From Verrucomicrobiia bacterium (GTDB lineage Bacteria; Verrucomicrobiota; Verrucomicrobiia; Limisphaerales; UBA8199): a stretch of DNA of 38,739 nt. The stretch is taken from the NCBI GenBank assembly GCA_035946615.1, contig DASYZB010000022.1, forward strand, positions 1-38,739, given 5' to 3'. The translations under genes were made by a program, and so were the position numbers. Positions 25,260 through 34,442 of this stretch are shown in pieces. How positions within the stretch are numbered: the stretch's first letter is position 1; every line of letters starts with the position of its first letter. Under the pieces are notes generated by a model that saw only the letters and a program-made list of their open reading frames with translations, ran no database searches and was not told where the DNA came from.

Positions 25260-26179
25260 GGCAGGTGGCGAAGGGCTTTATCGGTAGCCGGCCGGCCAGG
25301 AATGGATTCTTGAGCGCCCCGCTTAAGCGTCGCCAGTCCCCCGGCGCAATTTGCCCTGCGGACAGCGCCAGGCAATTCCAGGCTTTCAGCGCGGGCCGCC
25401 ACATAAGCCCCAGCAAAGGCATCCCCTGCCCCGACGGTATCCACGGGCTTTACAAAGAGCGCAGGCACTCGCGTGATTTCTGAACAAGTAATGCAAAGGG
25501 TAGGCCGTTCGCCGCGGGTGACTATCAGGGTTTCAATGCCGCGTCGTTTCAATCGCGCCGGCCAGCGGCGTTCGTGCTCCAAGTCCTCGATGTTGAAGAT
25601 AGCCTCCGCTTCGGAATCATTCGTGATGAGCGTATCCAAACGGTATTGGCCCCAAGGAAAGTCTTTGCGCAGCGGGGAAGGATTGAGCACCACGGGCACA
25701 TTCGAGCGGTTGGCAATCTGGATGGCGGCAAAGACCGAAGGCAATGGGACCTCGAATTGCAATAACAGGATGCCGGATGACGAGATGAGGTCCCTCTGCC
25801 CCTCGACAGCTTTTGGCTTTAGCTCAGCGTTCGCGCCTGAAGAGACTACGATGCTATTCTCAGCCGAATCATCCACTGCGATCAGCGCCAAGCCGGTATG
25901 CTGGCCGATTGCCACCGAGACCCCTCTGGCATCAATGCGCTCGTTCCGCAGGCGTTTGAGATATGCCCGCCCCTCATCATCGGCCCCTACACACCCGATG
26001 AGAACAACCCGCGCCCCCTGCCGCGCGGCCGCAACGGCCTGATTCGCGCCCTTTCCGCCAAACCGGCGGACCAGGCTCGAAGCGGCCACGGTTTCGCCCG
26101 CAGCCGGCAACCTTGTCACACGCGCAATGTAATCAACATTGAGCGAACCGACGACAACCACTCTGGAGCGAGAGGGCAT
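25256..26179 (-). CDS. rbsK: Ribokinase
   Basis: 307 residues of the PfkB family. VVGSLNVDYIARVTRLPAAG and RFGGKGANQAVAAARQGA match the N-terminal PfkB signature of ribokinases. The second signature, DTVGAGDAFAGAYVA, contains the catalytic Asp (the GAGD aspartate). The middle segment LNPSPLRKDF and TLITNDSEAEAIF are typical. It phosphorylates ribose on O5 with ATP. In this operon the ribose probably comes from the nucleoside hydrolase encoded 26 bp upstream, and the product can become PRPP for pncB, whose start overlaps the rbsK stop by 4 bp. Confidence 0.94.
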   Translation of the reverse strand: MPSRSRVVVVGSLNVDYIARVTRLPAAGETVAASSLVRRFGGKGANQAVAAARQGARVVLIGCVGADDEGRAYLKRLRNERIDARGVSVAIGQHTGLALIAVDDSAENSIVVSSGANAELKPKAVEGQRDLISSSGILLLQFEVPLPSVFAAIQIANRSNVPVVLNPSPLRKDFPWGQYRLDTLITNDSEAEAIFNIEDLEHERRWPARLKRRGIETLIVTRGERPTLCITCSEITRVPALFVKPVDTVGAGDAFAGAYVAARAESLELPGAVRRANCAGGLATLKRGAQESIPGRPATDKALRHLP

Positions 26180-26205
26180 GATTCTGCACAGGAATGCAGT
26201 GGAGA

Positions 26206-27318
26206 TTATTTTTGGGTCTTACAAGGCGGCTGACTGGCTAATTGCACAAGGGCTTCCCGCACGCGGGGCGCCTGGATTTGATTGAGCGTCAAAAACCGGT
26301 CTCGTCCCTGAGGCGCTTCGGTGAACCGGGTGAACCCGTCCGGCTCGACTGTAACCTGGCCGGGGGCGGAGAGGCCAAAGTATCCGCCGTCCTCATAGAC
26401 CGCGAATAATGTGCTGGTAAGGTCCCAGGTGGGTCGTTCGTGAGGCGGAGGATTGTACAGGCAATAGGCCTCGGCCGCTGGATGGTGCGGGACGTAACGA
26501 AAATCCCGCTCGATGCTGACTGCGGGAAAGGGCACTGCAATGCCTATCTCAAATCCACTCCAGACGATGGGCGTGGGCCAGGCTCGGGCGACTTGTTTGG
26601 TGGCCGGGAGGTCCTGCGTCACGTTGTATTCGAGGTAATGCTGATTGTCACCAATTGGCCGGAAAGCCCCGGCCATCACAGAAAGCAATCGGACCTTCTG
26701 GCGCGCCAGTTCAGGACCAGTGAGCGGGGACCACTTATCAGGTTGAGTTCTGAGCAATGCCGCCAGATTCGAGAAATAGCCGACCTGCACGATGACCACC
26801 GAGCCATCCGGTTGTTGGCTCAGGACTTTGCGCAATAAATCGGTTGCCCTGGGGGCATCCGAGCTGCGCTTCAACTTGTGAGGGTAGCGCGGCTTTCCGT
26901 TGTCCGTGGTATCGGCAAGTCCCAGGAATTTGCTGGGCTCATTTTTGAGGCCCGAGCGCGTGAAACCGATGGGAATTCCTGGACGGCCATAAAAGGTGTC
27001 AATCGCATCCACAAATGGGCCAGCCAACTCGTCTGGTTTGGTAATGGTGACTGCAAGTAATTGGCAGGCGGCTCGCGTTTGCAGGCTATGGAGCATGCAA
27101 AGCGCCAGGACATCATCCACATCGTTGCCGATATCGGTGTCAAATAGGACCTTCACCGGCTCAGATGATGCCGCCGATTCCGCCTGCGCCCGCTGGGGTC
27201 TCATGGCGCAGACCCAGAGGGCGGCGAGAAGGAAGGTAACGAAAGCCGCCCGCTGTCGATGCACCCGGCTATGGGCTTGCAGGGGCGGGAAGCTCTCTCG
27301 ATTTTTGGCGGTCAACAT
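26206..27318 (-). CDS. Exported inosine/uridine-type nucleoside hydrolase
   Basis: I choose ATG 27318, giving 370 residues. An N-terminal segment FVTFLLAALWVCAMRPQRAQA looks like a signal peptide, preceded by a long basic stretch; the frame extends to 27477 but would overlap lepB. The Asp-rich VLFDTDIGNDVDDVLALCML is the nucleoside-hydrolase calcium and ribose site, here DIGNDVDD instead of the common DPGxDD. Further motifs: VDAIDTFYGRPGIPIG, RKVLSQQPDGSVVIVQVG, LSVMAGAF, EYNVTQDLPATKQV, IVWSGFEIG. It splits ribonucleosides into base and ribose, apparently in the periplasm. Gene order with rbsK and pncB supports nicotinate riboside or general nucleoside salvage. Confidence 0.85.
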   Translation of the reverse strand: MLTAKNRESFPPLQAHSRVHRQRAAFVTFLLAALWVCAMRPQRAQAESAASSEPVKVLFDTDIGNDVDDVLALCMLHSLQTRAACQLLAVTITKPDELAGPFVDAIDTFYGRPGIPIGFTRSGLKNEPSKFLGLADTTDNGKPRYPHKLKRSSDAPRATDLLRKVLSQQPDGSVVIVQVGYFSNLAALLRTQPDKWSPLTGPELARQKVRLLSVMAGAFRPIGDNQHYLEYNVTQDLPATKQVARAWPTPIVWSGFEIGIAVPFPAVSIERDFRYVPHHPAAEAYCLYNPPPHERPTWDLTSTLFAVYEDGGYFGLSAPGQVTVEPDGFTRFTEAPQGRDRFLTLNQIQAPRVREALVQLASQPPCKTQK

Positions 27319-27386
27319 GGGTGAATAAGTCGTTTGAGACGTGCCGGCAAGGTGATCTGCGCCCTTGGAAGACGCAAGATTATTAG

Positions 27387-28730
27387 TCAATGGTAGCCCC
27401 AGCCGAAGCGCTCGGTAATGGGCCAATAGACAAAGAAAGACCGGCCAATGACGTGCGTCTCGGGGAAATCGCCCCAATACCTCGAATCCAGGCTGTTCAT
27501 GGTATTGTCGCCCATGACGAAGAGACGATGCTGAGCGACCGTGAACTCATGACCGGGCGCCATGTTGCCAATCATGGCATGGCCGTAATAGTGGTTTTCT
27601 TTAAACGGGAGCACCTTCGAGTAGCGGCCCGCGCCGTAAAAAGAATAAACGTCCTCGTAATGCGGAGTCGCGGCGGTAATTTGCTTTCCATTAACGACCA
27701 AATTGCCGACCGGGACGGTGCCCATGCCAGGCACGTTGCTGACTTCATAATCCTGGTGCAAAGACAATGTTTCGCCACCCAAACCATTGAGCCGTTTAAT
27801 ATAAAACTGGTCCTGATGCAGGCCCTGGATGCCGCGCGTTTCAAACACGATGATTTCGCCGCGCTGCGGAGGGCGGAAGTTGTAGGTGAACCGATCGACG
27901 AAGAGATGGTCGCCGTTGACGATTCGCAGGCGGACGATCTCCTCTCCTTTTCGATAGACCTTGGTTGGGTTGAGATACAACCCGGCGCGCTTGTCCAGGG
28001 TTGAGCCGCCATAATCGGGAGGAAACCAGATGCGTTGCTCGACGCCCCCGACCTGGATGGTTTGGACAATGTTAAAGATAAGGAATTTGAACGGCGGCTC
28101 GATGCGTTCGAGTGGTCCGTCGGCTTCGGCTCGAACATCCAGATAGCTGACCCCGGCAAACCAGTCCCGGACCCGTTGCCACCCTGTGGGGATTTCAAAA
28201 TTTACATCCAGCGGGTTTGCCAAGGGACTTTCGGGACCCTGGCTGTAATCGGGCACGGAAGTGACGCCGTAGAGGGTCGGCTGCATCGAACCGGTAGGGA
28301 TTTTGAATGGCTGCAGGAAAAAGGTCCGAATACCCATGGCCACTGTGAGGGCGACCAGAAGCACCTCGATATTCTCGCGCCAAGCCGCGTTTGGATAGGG
28401 CTTGAGCCATTTATTGGCCGAGTTTTCGAGGTTCTCCATCTGCTTTTCCAGGGCCGCTTTATCGGCCCCGGCAGTGATGGCCGTGCCGATATCGTCCATG
28501 GCGCCCTGCAATGCCGCGCGAGCCTGCGGTGAAAGGATATCGCGCTGATGGTTGAGGAGCTTTTTGACATGGTTGCGCATGGCGGTTGCCTCGCGCACAG
28601 CGCCCGATGCAAACCAACGAGCCACCCAGGAACGACGAGGCCGCTCTTGGGCGCCGCTACTGCCGGCCGGCGCTGCGGCCGGCGCTGAAGGTTTTAGGCC
28701 AGGACCTTTGCGATTTTCAGCTTTTGACAT
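27387..28730 (-). CDS. lepB: Signal peptidase I (long form)
   Basis: 447 residues, far longer than typical bacterial SPase I. The first ~115 residues are basic then helical with coiled-coil character (ALEKQMENLENSANKW) before the membrane helix at ~121-137. Catalytic Ser148 is in IPTGSMQPTL, and Lys312 in FYIKRLNGLGGE. The box E motif FVMGDNTMNSLDSRYWGD is near the C-terminus. A ~160-residue insert separates the Ser and Lys boxes, as usual in Verrucomicrobia. It removes signal peptides from exported proteins, here including those of the Cys-rich proteins. It follows lepA by 43 bp, the standard arrangement. Confidence 0.95.
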   Translation of the reverse strand: MSKAENRKGPGLKPSAPAAAPAGSSGAQERPRRSWVARWFASGAVREATAMRNHVKKLLNHQRDILSPQARAALQGAMDDIGTAITAGADKAALEKQMENLENSANKWLKPYPNAAWRENIEVLLVALTVAMGIRTFFLQPFKIPTGSMQPTLYGVTSVPDYSQGPESPLANPLDVNFEIPTGWQRVRDWFAGVSYLDVRAEADGPLERIEPPFKFLIFNIVQTIQVGGVEQRIWFPPDYGGSTLDKRAGLYLNPTKVYRKGEEIVRLRIVNGDHLFVDRFTYNFRPPQRGEIIVFETRGIQGLHQDQFYIKRLNGLGGETLSLHQDYEVSNVPGMGTVPVGNLVVNGKQITAATPHYEDVYSFYGAGRYSKVLPFKENHYYGHAMIGNMAPGHEFTVAQHRLFVMGDNTMNSLDSRYWGDFPETHVIGRSFFVYWPITERFGWGYH

Positions 28731-28773
28731 ACTTTATTTCCAAAAAGAAAGCCCCAGCGGGCGCGACTCACCG

Positions 28774-30564
28774 TCATGTCTTGAGCACCTCGATAAATGC
28801 CTCTTGCGGAATGCTCACCGAGCCGAAGGATTTCATCCGTTTCTTTCCTTCCTTTTGTTTTTCGAGCAATTTGCGTTTGCGAGTGATGTCGCCGCCGTAA
28901 CATTTGGCAGTGACATCCTTGCGCAACGCGCCCACAGTTTCGCGCGCAACGATTTTTCCCCCAATAGCGGCTTGAATGGCCACGGCGTATTGCTGGCGGG
29001 GAATGACTTCCTTGAGCTTGGCAGCCAGGGCCCGTCCCCTGCCCTCCGCCTTTTCCCGGTGCACAATGCAGGAAAAAGCATCGACGGCCTCGCTATTGAC
29101 GAGCATATCGAGCTTGACCATGTCGGACTGCTGGTAGCCGGCGTGTTCGTAGTCCATCGAGCCGTAACCGCGGGTGATGCTCTTGATGCGGTCATGGAAA
29201 TCGATGAGGATTTCGTTCAATGGGATGAGGCCGGTCAGCATCACGCGGCGCGAGTCGATGGTCTCGGTGTGATCAATCGTGCCGCGCTTTTCAGAAATTA
29301 AGGCCATCATGTCGCCGATGTACTCGTTTGGGCAGATCACAAAAGCCTTTACCATCGGCTCTTCGATTTTTTGGATGAATGTGGGTTCGGGCAAGTAGGC
29401 CGGGTTATCCACATCCTTCACTGTGCCGTCGGTGAGCGTTACCCTGTAAATGACGCTGGGGTAAGTGGCGATGATGTCCATGCCGTACTCGCGGCGCAGC
29501 CGTTCCTGGACAATTTCCAGGTGCAACAGGCCCAGGAACCCGCAGCGAAAACCGAATCCGAGGGCAACGGATGTCTCGGGCTGAAAGACAAAGGCCGAGT
29601 CGTTCAACTGGAGCTTGGCAAGGTTGGCCTTGAGATGCTCGTAATCGGCGGTGTTGATCGGGTAGATGCCGCTAAAAACCATCGGATGGATTTCTTTGAA
29701 ACCAGGCAAGGCCGGGGCCGGATGGCGGGCGTCGGTGATAGTGTCGCCCATCTTGACTTCCTGCGGGCTCTTGATGTTGGCGGTCATGTAGCCGGTCTCG
29801 CCCACCTCCAGCCGGTCTCGCACATAGGGCTTGGGATTGAAACTGCCGACCTCTTTGACCTCGACATTCTTGCCCGAGTGAAACAATTGGACCTGGAGAC
29901 CCGGCTTCAACTCGCCATTAAAGACACGGACATGGGTAACCACGCCTTTGTAAGTGTCGAAATAGGAATCGAACCCGAGGGCCTGAAGCGAAACGGCGCC
30001 CGTGGGTTTCGGCGCTGGAATCCGGGCGACGATGGCTTCAAGAATCTCGTCGATGCCGATGCCTTCTTTGGCGCTGGCCAGGATGGCTGATTCGCCCGAA
30101 ATGGCCAGGATGTCTTCCAATTGCTGTTTGGTTTGGGGGACATTGGCGTGGGGCAGATCGATTTTGTTGATAACCGGGATGATGGCGAGGTTTTGCTTCA
30201 TCGCCAGGTGTACGTTGGCAACAGTTTGGGCCTCGACGCCCTGTGCGGCATCAATGATGAGCAAGGCCCCCTCACACGCGCTGAGGCTGCGAGAGACTTC
30301 GTAGGAAAAATCAACGTGTCCAGGCGTGTCGATGAGGTTCAGCTCGTACACCTCGCCGCTCTTGGCCTTATAGAGCATCGTCACGGGGTGGGCTTTGATG
30401 GTAATGCCGCGCTCCTTTTCCAGGTCCATCGAGTCGAGCAACTGATCCTCCATGTCCCGGGTCGAGATCGTCCCGGTTCGGTGCAACAACCGGTCCGAAA
30501 GGGTCGTTTTCCCATGATCGATATGGGCAATAATGCTGAAATTTCTAATGTGCGCTGCGTCCAT
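28774..30564 (-). CDS. lepA: Elongation factor 4 (LepA), ribosomal back-translocase GTPase
   Basis: 596 residues, the usual size. Walker motif AHIDHGKTTLSDRLL, switch I region with RGITIKAHPV, DTPGHVDFSYEVSRSL, NKIDLPHA, and the SAKEG G5 element. The EF-G-like domain III/V and the LepA C-terminal domain are seen (VMLTGLIPLNEIL, RGYGSMDYEHAGY, AKCYGGDITRKRKLLEKQKE, KRMKSFGSVSIPQEAF). It binds ribosomes under stress and helps initiation or back-translocation. It is the first gene of the run lepA-lepB-hydrolase-rbsK-pncB-ispD. The intergenic gap with hemL is 278 bp and holds an inverted repeat. Confidence 0.98.
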   Translation of the reverse strand: MDAAHIRNFSIIAHIDHGKTTLSDRLLHRTGTISTRDMEDQLLDSMDLEKERGITIKAHPVTMLYKAKSGEVYELNLIDTPGHVDFSYEVSRSLSACEGALLIIDAAQGVEAQTVANVHLAMKQNLAIIPVINKIDLPHANVPQTKQQLEDILAISGESAILASAKEGIGIDEILEAIVARIPAPKPTGAVSLQALGFDSYFDTYKGVVTHVRVFNGELKPGLQVQLFHSGKNVEVKEVGSFNPKPYVRDRLEVGETGYMTANIKSPQEVKMGDTITDARHPAPALPGFKEIHPMVFSGIYPINTADYEHLKANLAKLQLNDSAFVFQPETSVALGFGFRCGFLGLLHLEIVQERLRREYGMDIIATYPSVIYRVTLTDGTVKDVDNPAYLPEPTFIQKIEEPMVKAFVICPNEYIGDMMALISEKRGTIDHTETIDSRRVMLTGLIPLNEILIDFHDRIKSITRGYGSMDYEHAGYQQSDMVKLDMLVNSEAVDAFSCIVHREKAEGRGRALAAKLKEVIPRQQYAVAIQAAIGGKIVARETVGALRKDVTAKCYGGDITRKRKLLEKQKEGKKRMKSFGSVSIPQEAFIEVLKT

Positions 30565-30616
30565 TTTTTAATCTGCAACCTATCTGGCCGGGGCCAAGTC
30601 CTTCGCCGGCTAGGAA

Positions 30617-30660
30617 TGCGGAGAGTCCCTGCACCAGAGAGGGGTTGCCACATCTCCGCA
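30617..30660. repeat. Inverted repeat in the lepA-hemL gap
   Basis: TGCGGAGA at 30617-30624 pairs with TCTCCGCA at 30653-30660. It lies in the 278-bp divergent region and is followed by GC-rich imperfect palindromes (CGCGCTCCGCGC). No ORF or promoter is clear in the gap. Confidence 0.4.
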
Positions 30661-30842
30661 CAGACCCGCGCTCCGCGCTGCAGGTCCTAAGCCGGGAGCG
30701 CCGGTCCGCCGTGACTATCGAGCCTGTGGAATATAAGGGATTTTTGCGCGAAGGAAAGAAAATTGGGCGGGTATGAATCCCCGATGGTGGAATAGTGGTT
30801 TCTGCTTCATAATTGACGCTCAATTTCTCATCCTGGATAGGC

Positions 30843-32147
30843 ATGATTTTACGGACAAAATCGGAACGGCTTTTCTCTGAGGCATTGAGATATATTCCCG
30901 GAGGGGTTAATTCGCCTGTGCGCGCGTTTCGCGCGGTTGGCGGCACACCATTTTTTGCAGAGAAAGCCCAAGGGGCCCATATCTGGGACGTGGATGGCAA
31001 TGAGTACATCGATTATGTGGGCACCTGGGGTCCTGCGATACTGGGGCATGCTCACCCGGGCATTATCCGGGCCGTTCAGCAGGCAGCCCAAAAGGGCACC
31101 AGCTTTGGAATTCCAAATGCGTTGGAGGTGGAAATGGCCAGGCGGATCTGCTCGTTGGTGCCCAGCGTGCAGAAAGTGCGCATGTGCAATTCGGGCACCG
31201 AAGCCACCATGTCCGCTATTCGCCTGGCGCGCGGCTTTACACGTCGCGACAAAATTATCAAATTCGAGGGCTGCTATCACGGTCATGCCGATTCGCTCCT
31301 GGTCAAGGCCGGGTCCGGCGCGCTCACGTTTGGCGCTCCGGACAGCGCGGGGGTTCCGGCTGCCTTTACTCAACACACAGTCGTGTTGCCCTACAACGCG
31401 CCGGAGGCCGTCTCGGCGGCTTTTGCGGCGAACCGGAGCCAAATCGCCGGGATTATCGTTGAGCCGGTCCCCGGCAACGCCGGTCTCTATTTGCCTCAAC
31501 CCGGCTACCTGGAATTTCTGCGAGAGATTACTCGCACGGACGGGGCGTTGCTGATTTTTGATGAAGTCATGACCGGGTTTCGCCTTGCCCCCGGAGGGGC
31601 CCAGGAGCGCTTCGGCATCACGCCCGACCTGAGCTGCTTTGGGAAGGTCATTGGAGGCGGCTTGCCGGTGGGCGCTTTTGGGGGGCGAGCTGAGATTATG
31701 GATTTCCTCGCCCCCCTGGGGCCGGTTTACCAGGCAGGCACCTTGAGCGGCAATCCGCTGGCGATGGCCGCCGGAATTGCGGCGCTCGAGGAATTATCCT
31801 TAGGAAATGCTTATGCAAAACTAGAGAAACTGGGCGCGATATTGGAAGCCGGGATGACGGAGGCAGCGCGCGCTGTCGGGGTCCCCGTCCAATTCAACCG
31901 TTGTGGCTCCATGTTTTGCGCCTATTTCACCGCCCAACCCGTCCACAATCTGGCCGAAGCTATGAACAGTGACCGTGAGCGATTCAAGAAATATTTCCAT
32001 GCGATGCTCGAGCAAGGGATTTACCTGGCCCCATCCCAATTCGAAGCCGGTTTTCTTTCAACAGCGCACACCGAAGCGGACATCGAGAAGACCATAGGCG
32101 CCGCGAGGAAGGGGTTTGAGAGGATAAGGATGAGGAATGAAGGATGA
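30843..32147 (+). CDS. hemL: Glutamate-1-semialdehyde 2,1-aminomutase
   Basis: 434 residues from ATG 30843, with GGATAGG just upstream; a TTG at 30813 is less likely. Motifs: [74 protein letters not shown], and [17 protein letters not shown] with the PLP-binding Lys. It converts glutamate-1-semialdehyde to 5-aminolevulinate in the C5 heme pathway. The last codons (RIRMRNEG and the stop) are encoded by a purine-rich dispersed repeat, so the C-terminus is probably a recent extension or replacement. Divergent from lepA. Confidence 0.97.
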   Translation: MILRTKSERLFSEALRYIPGGVNSPVRAFRAVGGTPFFAEKAQGAHIWDVDGNEYIDYVGTWGPAILGHAHPGIIRAVQQAAQKGTSFGIPNALEVEMARRICSLVPSVQKVRMCNSGTEATMSAIRLARGFTRRDKIIKFEGCYHGHADSLLVKAGSGALTFGAPDSAGVPAAFTQHTVVLPYNAPEAVSAAFAANRSQIAGIIVEPVPGNAGLYLPQPGYLEFLREITRTDGALLIFDEVMTGFRLAPGGAQERFGITPDLSCFGKVIGGGLPVGAFGGRAEIMDFLAPLGPVYQAGTLSGNPLAMAAGIAALEELSLGNAYAKLEKLGAILEAGMTEAARAVGVPVQFNRCGSMFCAYFTAQPVHNLAEAMNSDRERFKKYFHAMLEQGIYLAPSQFEAGFLSTAHTEADIEKTIGAARKGFERIRMRNEG

Positions 32148-32255
32148 GGGATGAAGGGCACAGAATTGTTGTCTTAGGTCGTCTCAGTTGGGTTGCCTTT
32201 CATCCCTCCTTCCTTCATCCCTCCTCCTTCCTTCTTCCCTCCTCCCTGCGCCTGC
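32121..32255. repeat. GGATGAGGGATGAAGG / CATCCCTCCTTCC inverted purine/pyrimidine repeats at the hemL end
   Basis: 32121-32159 is purine-rich and carries the same motifs, in reverse complement, as 10419-10460. 32195-32255 is the matching pyrimidine-rich part. The inner arms GAGGGATGAAGGGC (32146-32159) and GCCTTTCATCCCTC (32195-32208) can pair with a 35-base loop. It may act as the hemL terminator although no T-run follows. The RNA polymerase sigma-factor gene begins 18 bp later. Confidence 0.55.
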
Positions 32256-32272
32256 TCTAAACTCTTTGGAGC

Positions 32273-32899
32273 ATGGCACTGGACGCAGAGCCCACTTTGC
32301 TTGCGCGCTGCCGCCGGGGTGAACCGGCGGCCTGGGACGAATTGTTCAACCTGCATTATGCGGCTGCTGGACGATTCCTTTTCCAGTTGAGCCATGATTT
32401 CACCCGCGAAGACGTCGAGGAGATTTGCCAGGAGACCTTCCTGTCGGTAATCAAGAGTATCGAGTCATTTCAAGGCGGCAGCCAGTTTCAGACCTGGCTG
32501 TTTCGGATAGCCGCCAATAAGGCGCGTGATTATCGCCAACGCCAGCAGGCCGCCAAACGCGGCGGCGGTCAGCCCAATTTGTCCTTGCAAGCCGAGGACC
32601 CCGAGACGGGGCTTGTCCTCGACCCGCCAAGCCCCAAGCCGGGGCCTGATTTGGCGTTGCTCAATGCTGAACGTGTCGGATTGATCCATGAGGCCCTTGA
32701 CCGTCTTGGAGAACCATGCCGCGAGGTCATTGAACTGCGCTATTTTGGCGACCTGAGCTATGAAGAAATCGCCAAAGCCCTTGAGTTAAACATCAAAACG
32801 GTCAGCTCCCGCCTGAGCAAGTGTCTGGACCGGCTTGAAGAGATTTTGCTGAAGGGATTTGCCGGGGCAAAATCGGCCCTGTTCCCGTCTAATCTGTAG
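32273..32899 (+). CDS. ECF-type RNA polymerase sigma factor
   Basis: 208 residues. Region 2 is at ~9-80: LLARCRRGEPAAWDELFNLH, then DVEEICQETFLSVIKSIESF, and FQTWLFRIAANKARDYRQRQ, the -10 binding helices. A linker of ~45 residues (Gln/Pro-rich) follows, then region 4 at ~140-195 (ALDRLGEPCREVIELRYFGD, LSYEEIAKALELNIKTVSSR), the -35 helix-turn-helix. No zinc-ribbon anti-sigma is recognised; the next gene, 6 bp downstream, encodes a membrane protein that may take that role. The target regulon is unknown. Confidence 0.92.
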   Translation: MALDAEPTLLARCRRGEPAAWDELFNLHYAAAGRFLFQLSHDFTREDVEEICQETFLSVIKSIESFQGGSQFQTWLFRIAANKARDYRQRQQAAKRGGGQPNLSLQAEDPETGLVLDPPSPKPGPDLALLNAERVGLIHEALDRLGEPCREVIELRYFGDLSYEEIAKALELNIKTVSSRLSKCLDRLEEILLKGFAGAKSALFPSNL

Positions 32900-32905
32900 C
32901 TGGAT

Positions 32906-34009
32906 ATGGAATCAGACCCCCAACGCCCCATTGAAAAGCTCCTGCGCGATTATGCCGAAAAGCGGCGCAAGGAGAGCGGCGGGCCGTTGGAAATGCGCGC
33001 GGCCACCAGGCGATTGTTGCAGGGTGAGGTATCCCGGCGCTTTCGCAAACCTGCCGCTGGGCGGCCTTCGGTCTGGAGTTTGCTAGCGCAGTACTGGCCT
33101 CGCCTGGCTTGGAGCGCCGGAACCGTGGGGCTCGTGGTTGCTGGGATACTGCTTTGGCCGGCCCATAGCGGGCGAACGCCGGAAATCCAATTGGCACAGA
33201 ATCGAGTCTCCAGCCCCGGAGCGCGGCGTGAGTTGGCCGAACGACCTGAAGAATCGGCCAAAGTAGCAGCTCCCGCCCCTCTGCAGCAGCCAAGCTCGGA
33301 CCGGTCCAGGCTCGCATTACAGATCGACTCCGTTACAAATGCAACACTGGCGCAGACCTTTGACACCGCCGCTGCGCCCGCACTCAAAGAAGCAGCTCCC
33401 CCTTCGGGCGCTGTTTTAGCTGGCGCACAGGCGAGCGCAATGAGCCTTGATGCTCCCTCGAATCAGCGATATGGCTTGAGCGCTGGTCAACAAGAGCCGT
33501 TGCAGCAGTTCGTCGCCTTGGCTGACAACGCGGGGACTAACACGGCGCTGGATAAAAAGTTTTCGACCAACCCGGTCCTGGCCTCCTTTCAATTCGAACG
33601 ACTGGGACGCCAGGTGCGCATCATCGATAAGGATGGGTCGGTGTACAGCGGCTCTTTCCAAACCGCGGATTCCAAACCCAATTCCCCAGGCTTCGCGGGG
33701 CCGGCGGGCGCGCCAGCCGATCGATTGGCCGCTCGGTCGGCTGTCCCCTCGCCAGCAACTGGAAAAGACACTGGGTCCTACTTCTTTCGAGTTGCAGGAA
33801 CAAATCTGACGAGCAACGAGCAAGTGATCTTTAGTGGCAGCCTCCTGCCCGCGATGCCACCACGGGCAGGCCAGGCCCTCGGGGCAGCGTCGGGCCTCGC
33901 TCCGGCCGCGGCCTTATCGAATGCAGTGCTTCTGTCCCCTGCGCGAATAACCGGCAAAGCGGTTGTGGGACAGAGCGAAATCGAGATTAACGCGGTGCGC
34001 TCGCCGTAA
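32906..34009 (+). CDS. Single-pass membrane protein, putative sigma-factor partner (367 aa)
   Basis: Residues 1-50 are basic and helical (PIEKLLRDYAEKRRKESGG, RAATRRLLQGEVSRRF), resembling the cytoplasmic start of anti-sigma factors but without the His/Cys zinc motif. A transmembrane helix lies at about 66-84 (PRLAWSAGTVGLVVAGIL). The rest is a low-complexity Ala, Pro, Ser and Gln-rich exterior part, with one more ordered stretch near 225-250 (FQFERLGRQVRIIDKDGSVY). The spacing to the sigma gene (6 bp) shows co-translation. I infer a membrane anti-sigma-like or signalling partner. No enzymatic motif is seen. Confidence 0.7.
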   Translation: MESDPQRPIEKLLRDYAEKRRKESGGPLEMRAATRRLLQGEVSRRFRKPAAGRPSVWSLLAQYWPRLAWSAGTVGLVVAGILLWPAHSGRTPEIQLAQNRVSSPGARRELAERPEESAKVAAPAPLQQPSSDRSRLALQIDSVTNATLAQTFDTAAAPALKEAAPPSGAVLAGAQASAMSLDAPSNQRYGLSAGQQEPLQQFVALADNAGTNTALDKKFSTNPVLASFQFERLGRQVRIIDKDGSVYSGSFQTADSKPNSPGFAGPAGAPADRLAARSAVPSPATGKDTGSYFFRVAGTNLTSNEQVIFSGSLLPAMPPRAGQALGAASGLAPAAALSNAVLLSPARITGKAVVGQSEIEINAVRSP

Positions 34010-34016
34010 TTGGCCG

Positions 34017-34442
34017 TTAATACTTTTTTGTAAACTTCTTGCGATGCTCCTCTTCGGCGTTGGAAGGGCCAGTTGCTGCTGATTCTGATGCGGGCGCGGA
34101 AGCCTTGCCTGGAGCCGCTGAATCCGGCGCCTTGGCGGCGGCTGGCTCGTGGGACTCGACCGCCTCGACGAAAGCCATCCGCAAGCTCATCAGACTCTGC
34201 TGGAGCAGGGCGGCTTCTTCCTTTGTGAGGTTGCCCCGTGTTTTGACTTCGAGCATTTCAAGCTCATCGATGAAAAAACGGGCCGCCTCGATGTCCTTGA
34301 CCGCTTGGCCCCCATCGGGATGCTCGACTTTACCCATGAGCATCATGGCCATGTTGGCCTGTTGCATGATCAATTGCGCAAAAAGCGCCGATAATCGATC
34401 TTCAGCACCGGGACGCGACTGAGCCGAAGGCGGTTCACTCAT
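34017..34442 (-). CDS. DUF1844 domain protein
   Basis: 141 residues. The central segment is the DUF1844 core: LSALFAQLIMQQANMAMMLM, then AARFFIDELEMLEVKTRGNL and EEAALLQQSLMSLRMAFVEA, a helical unit. The tail is rich in Ala, Pro and Ser and then basic (HRKKFTKKY). The domain's function is unknown; it is common in Verrucomicrobia, Planctomycetes and deltaproteobacteria. Its ATG overlaps the stop of the Lon-N-like gene (ATGA), so the two are coupled. The 3' end is only 7 bp from the convergent sigma-partner gene. Confidence 0.85.
   Translation of the reverse strand: MSEPPSAQSRPGAEDRLSALFAQLIMQQANMAMMLMGKVEHPDGGQAVKDIEAARFFIDELEMLEVKTRGNLTKEEAALLQQSLMSLRMAFVEAVESHEPAAAKAPDSAAPGKASAPASESAATGPSNAEEEHRKKFTKKY

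Noticed and set aside
29371-30090. 239-codon plus-strand frame inside lepA
   Set aside because: Antisense of a highly conserved GTPase gene; no domain of its own.
30565-30842. tRNA or small structured RNA in the lepA-hemL gap
   Set aside because: The hairpin pairs do not form a cloverleaf and there is no T-loop or CCA-type end.
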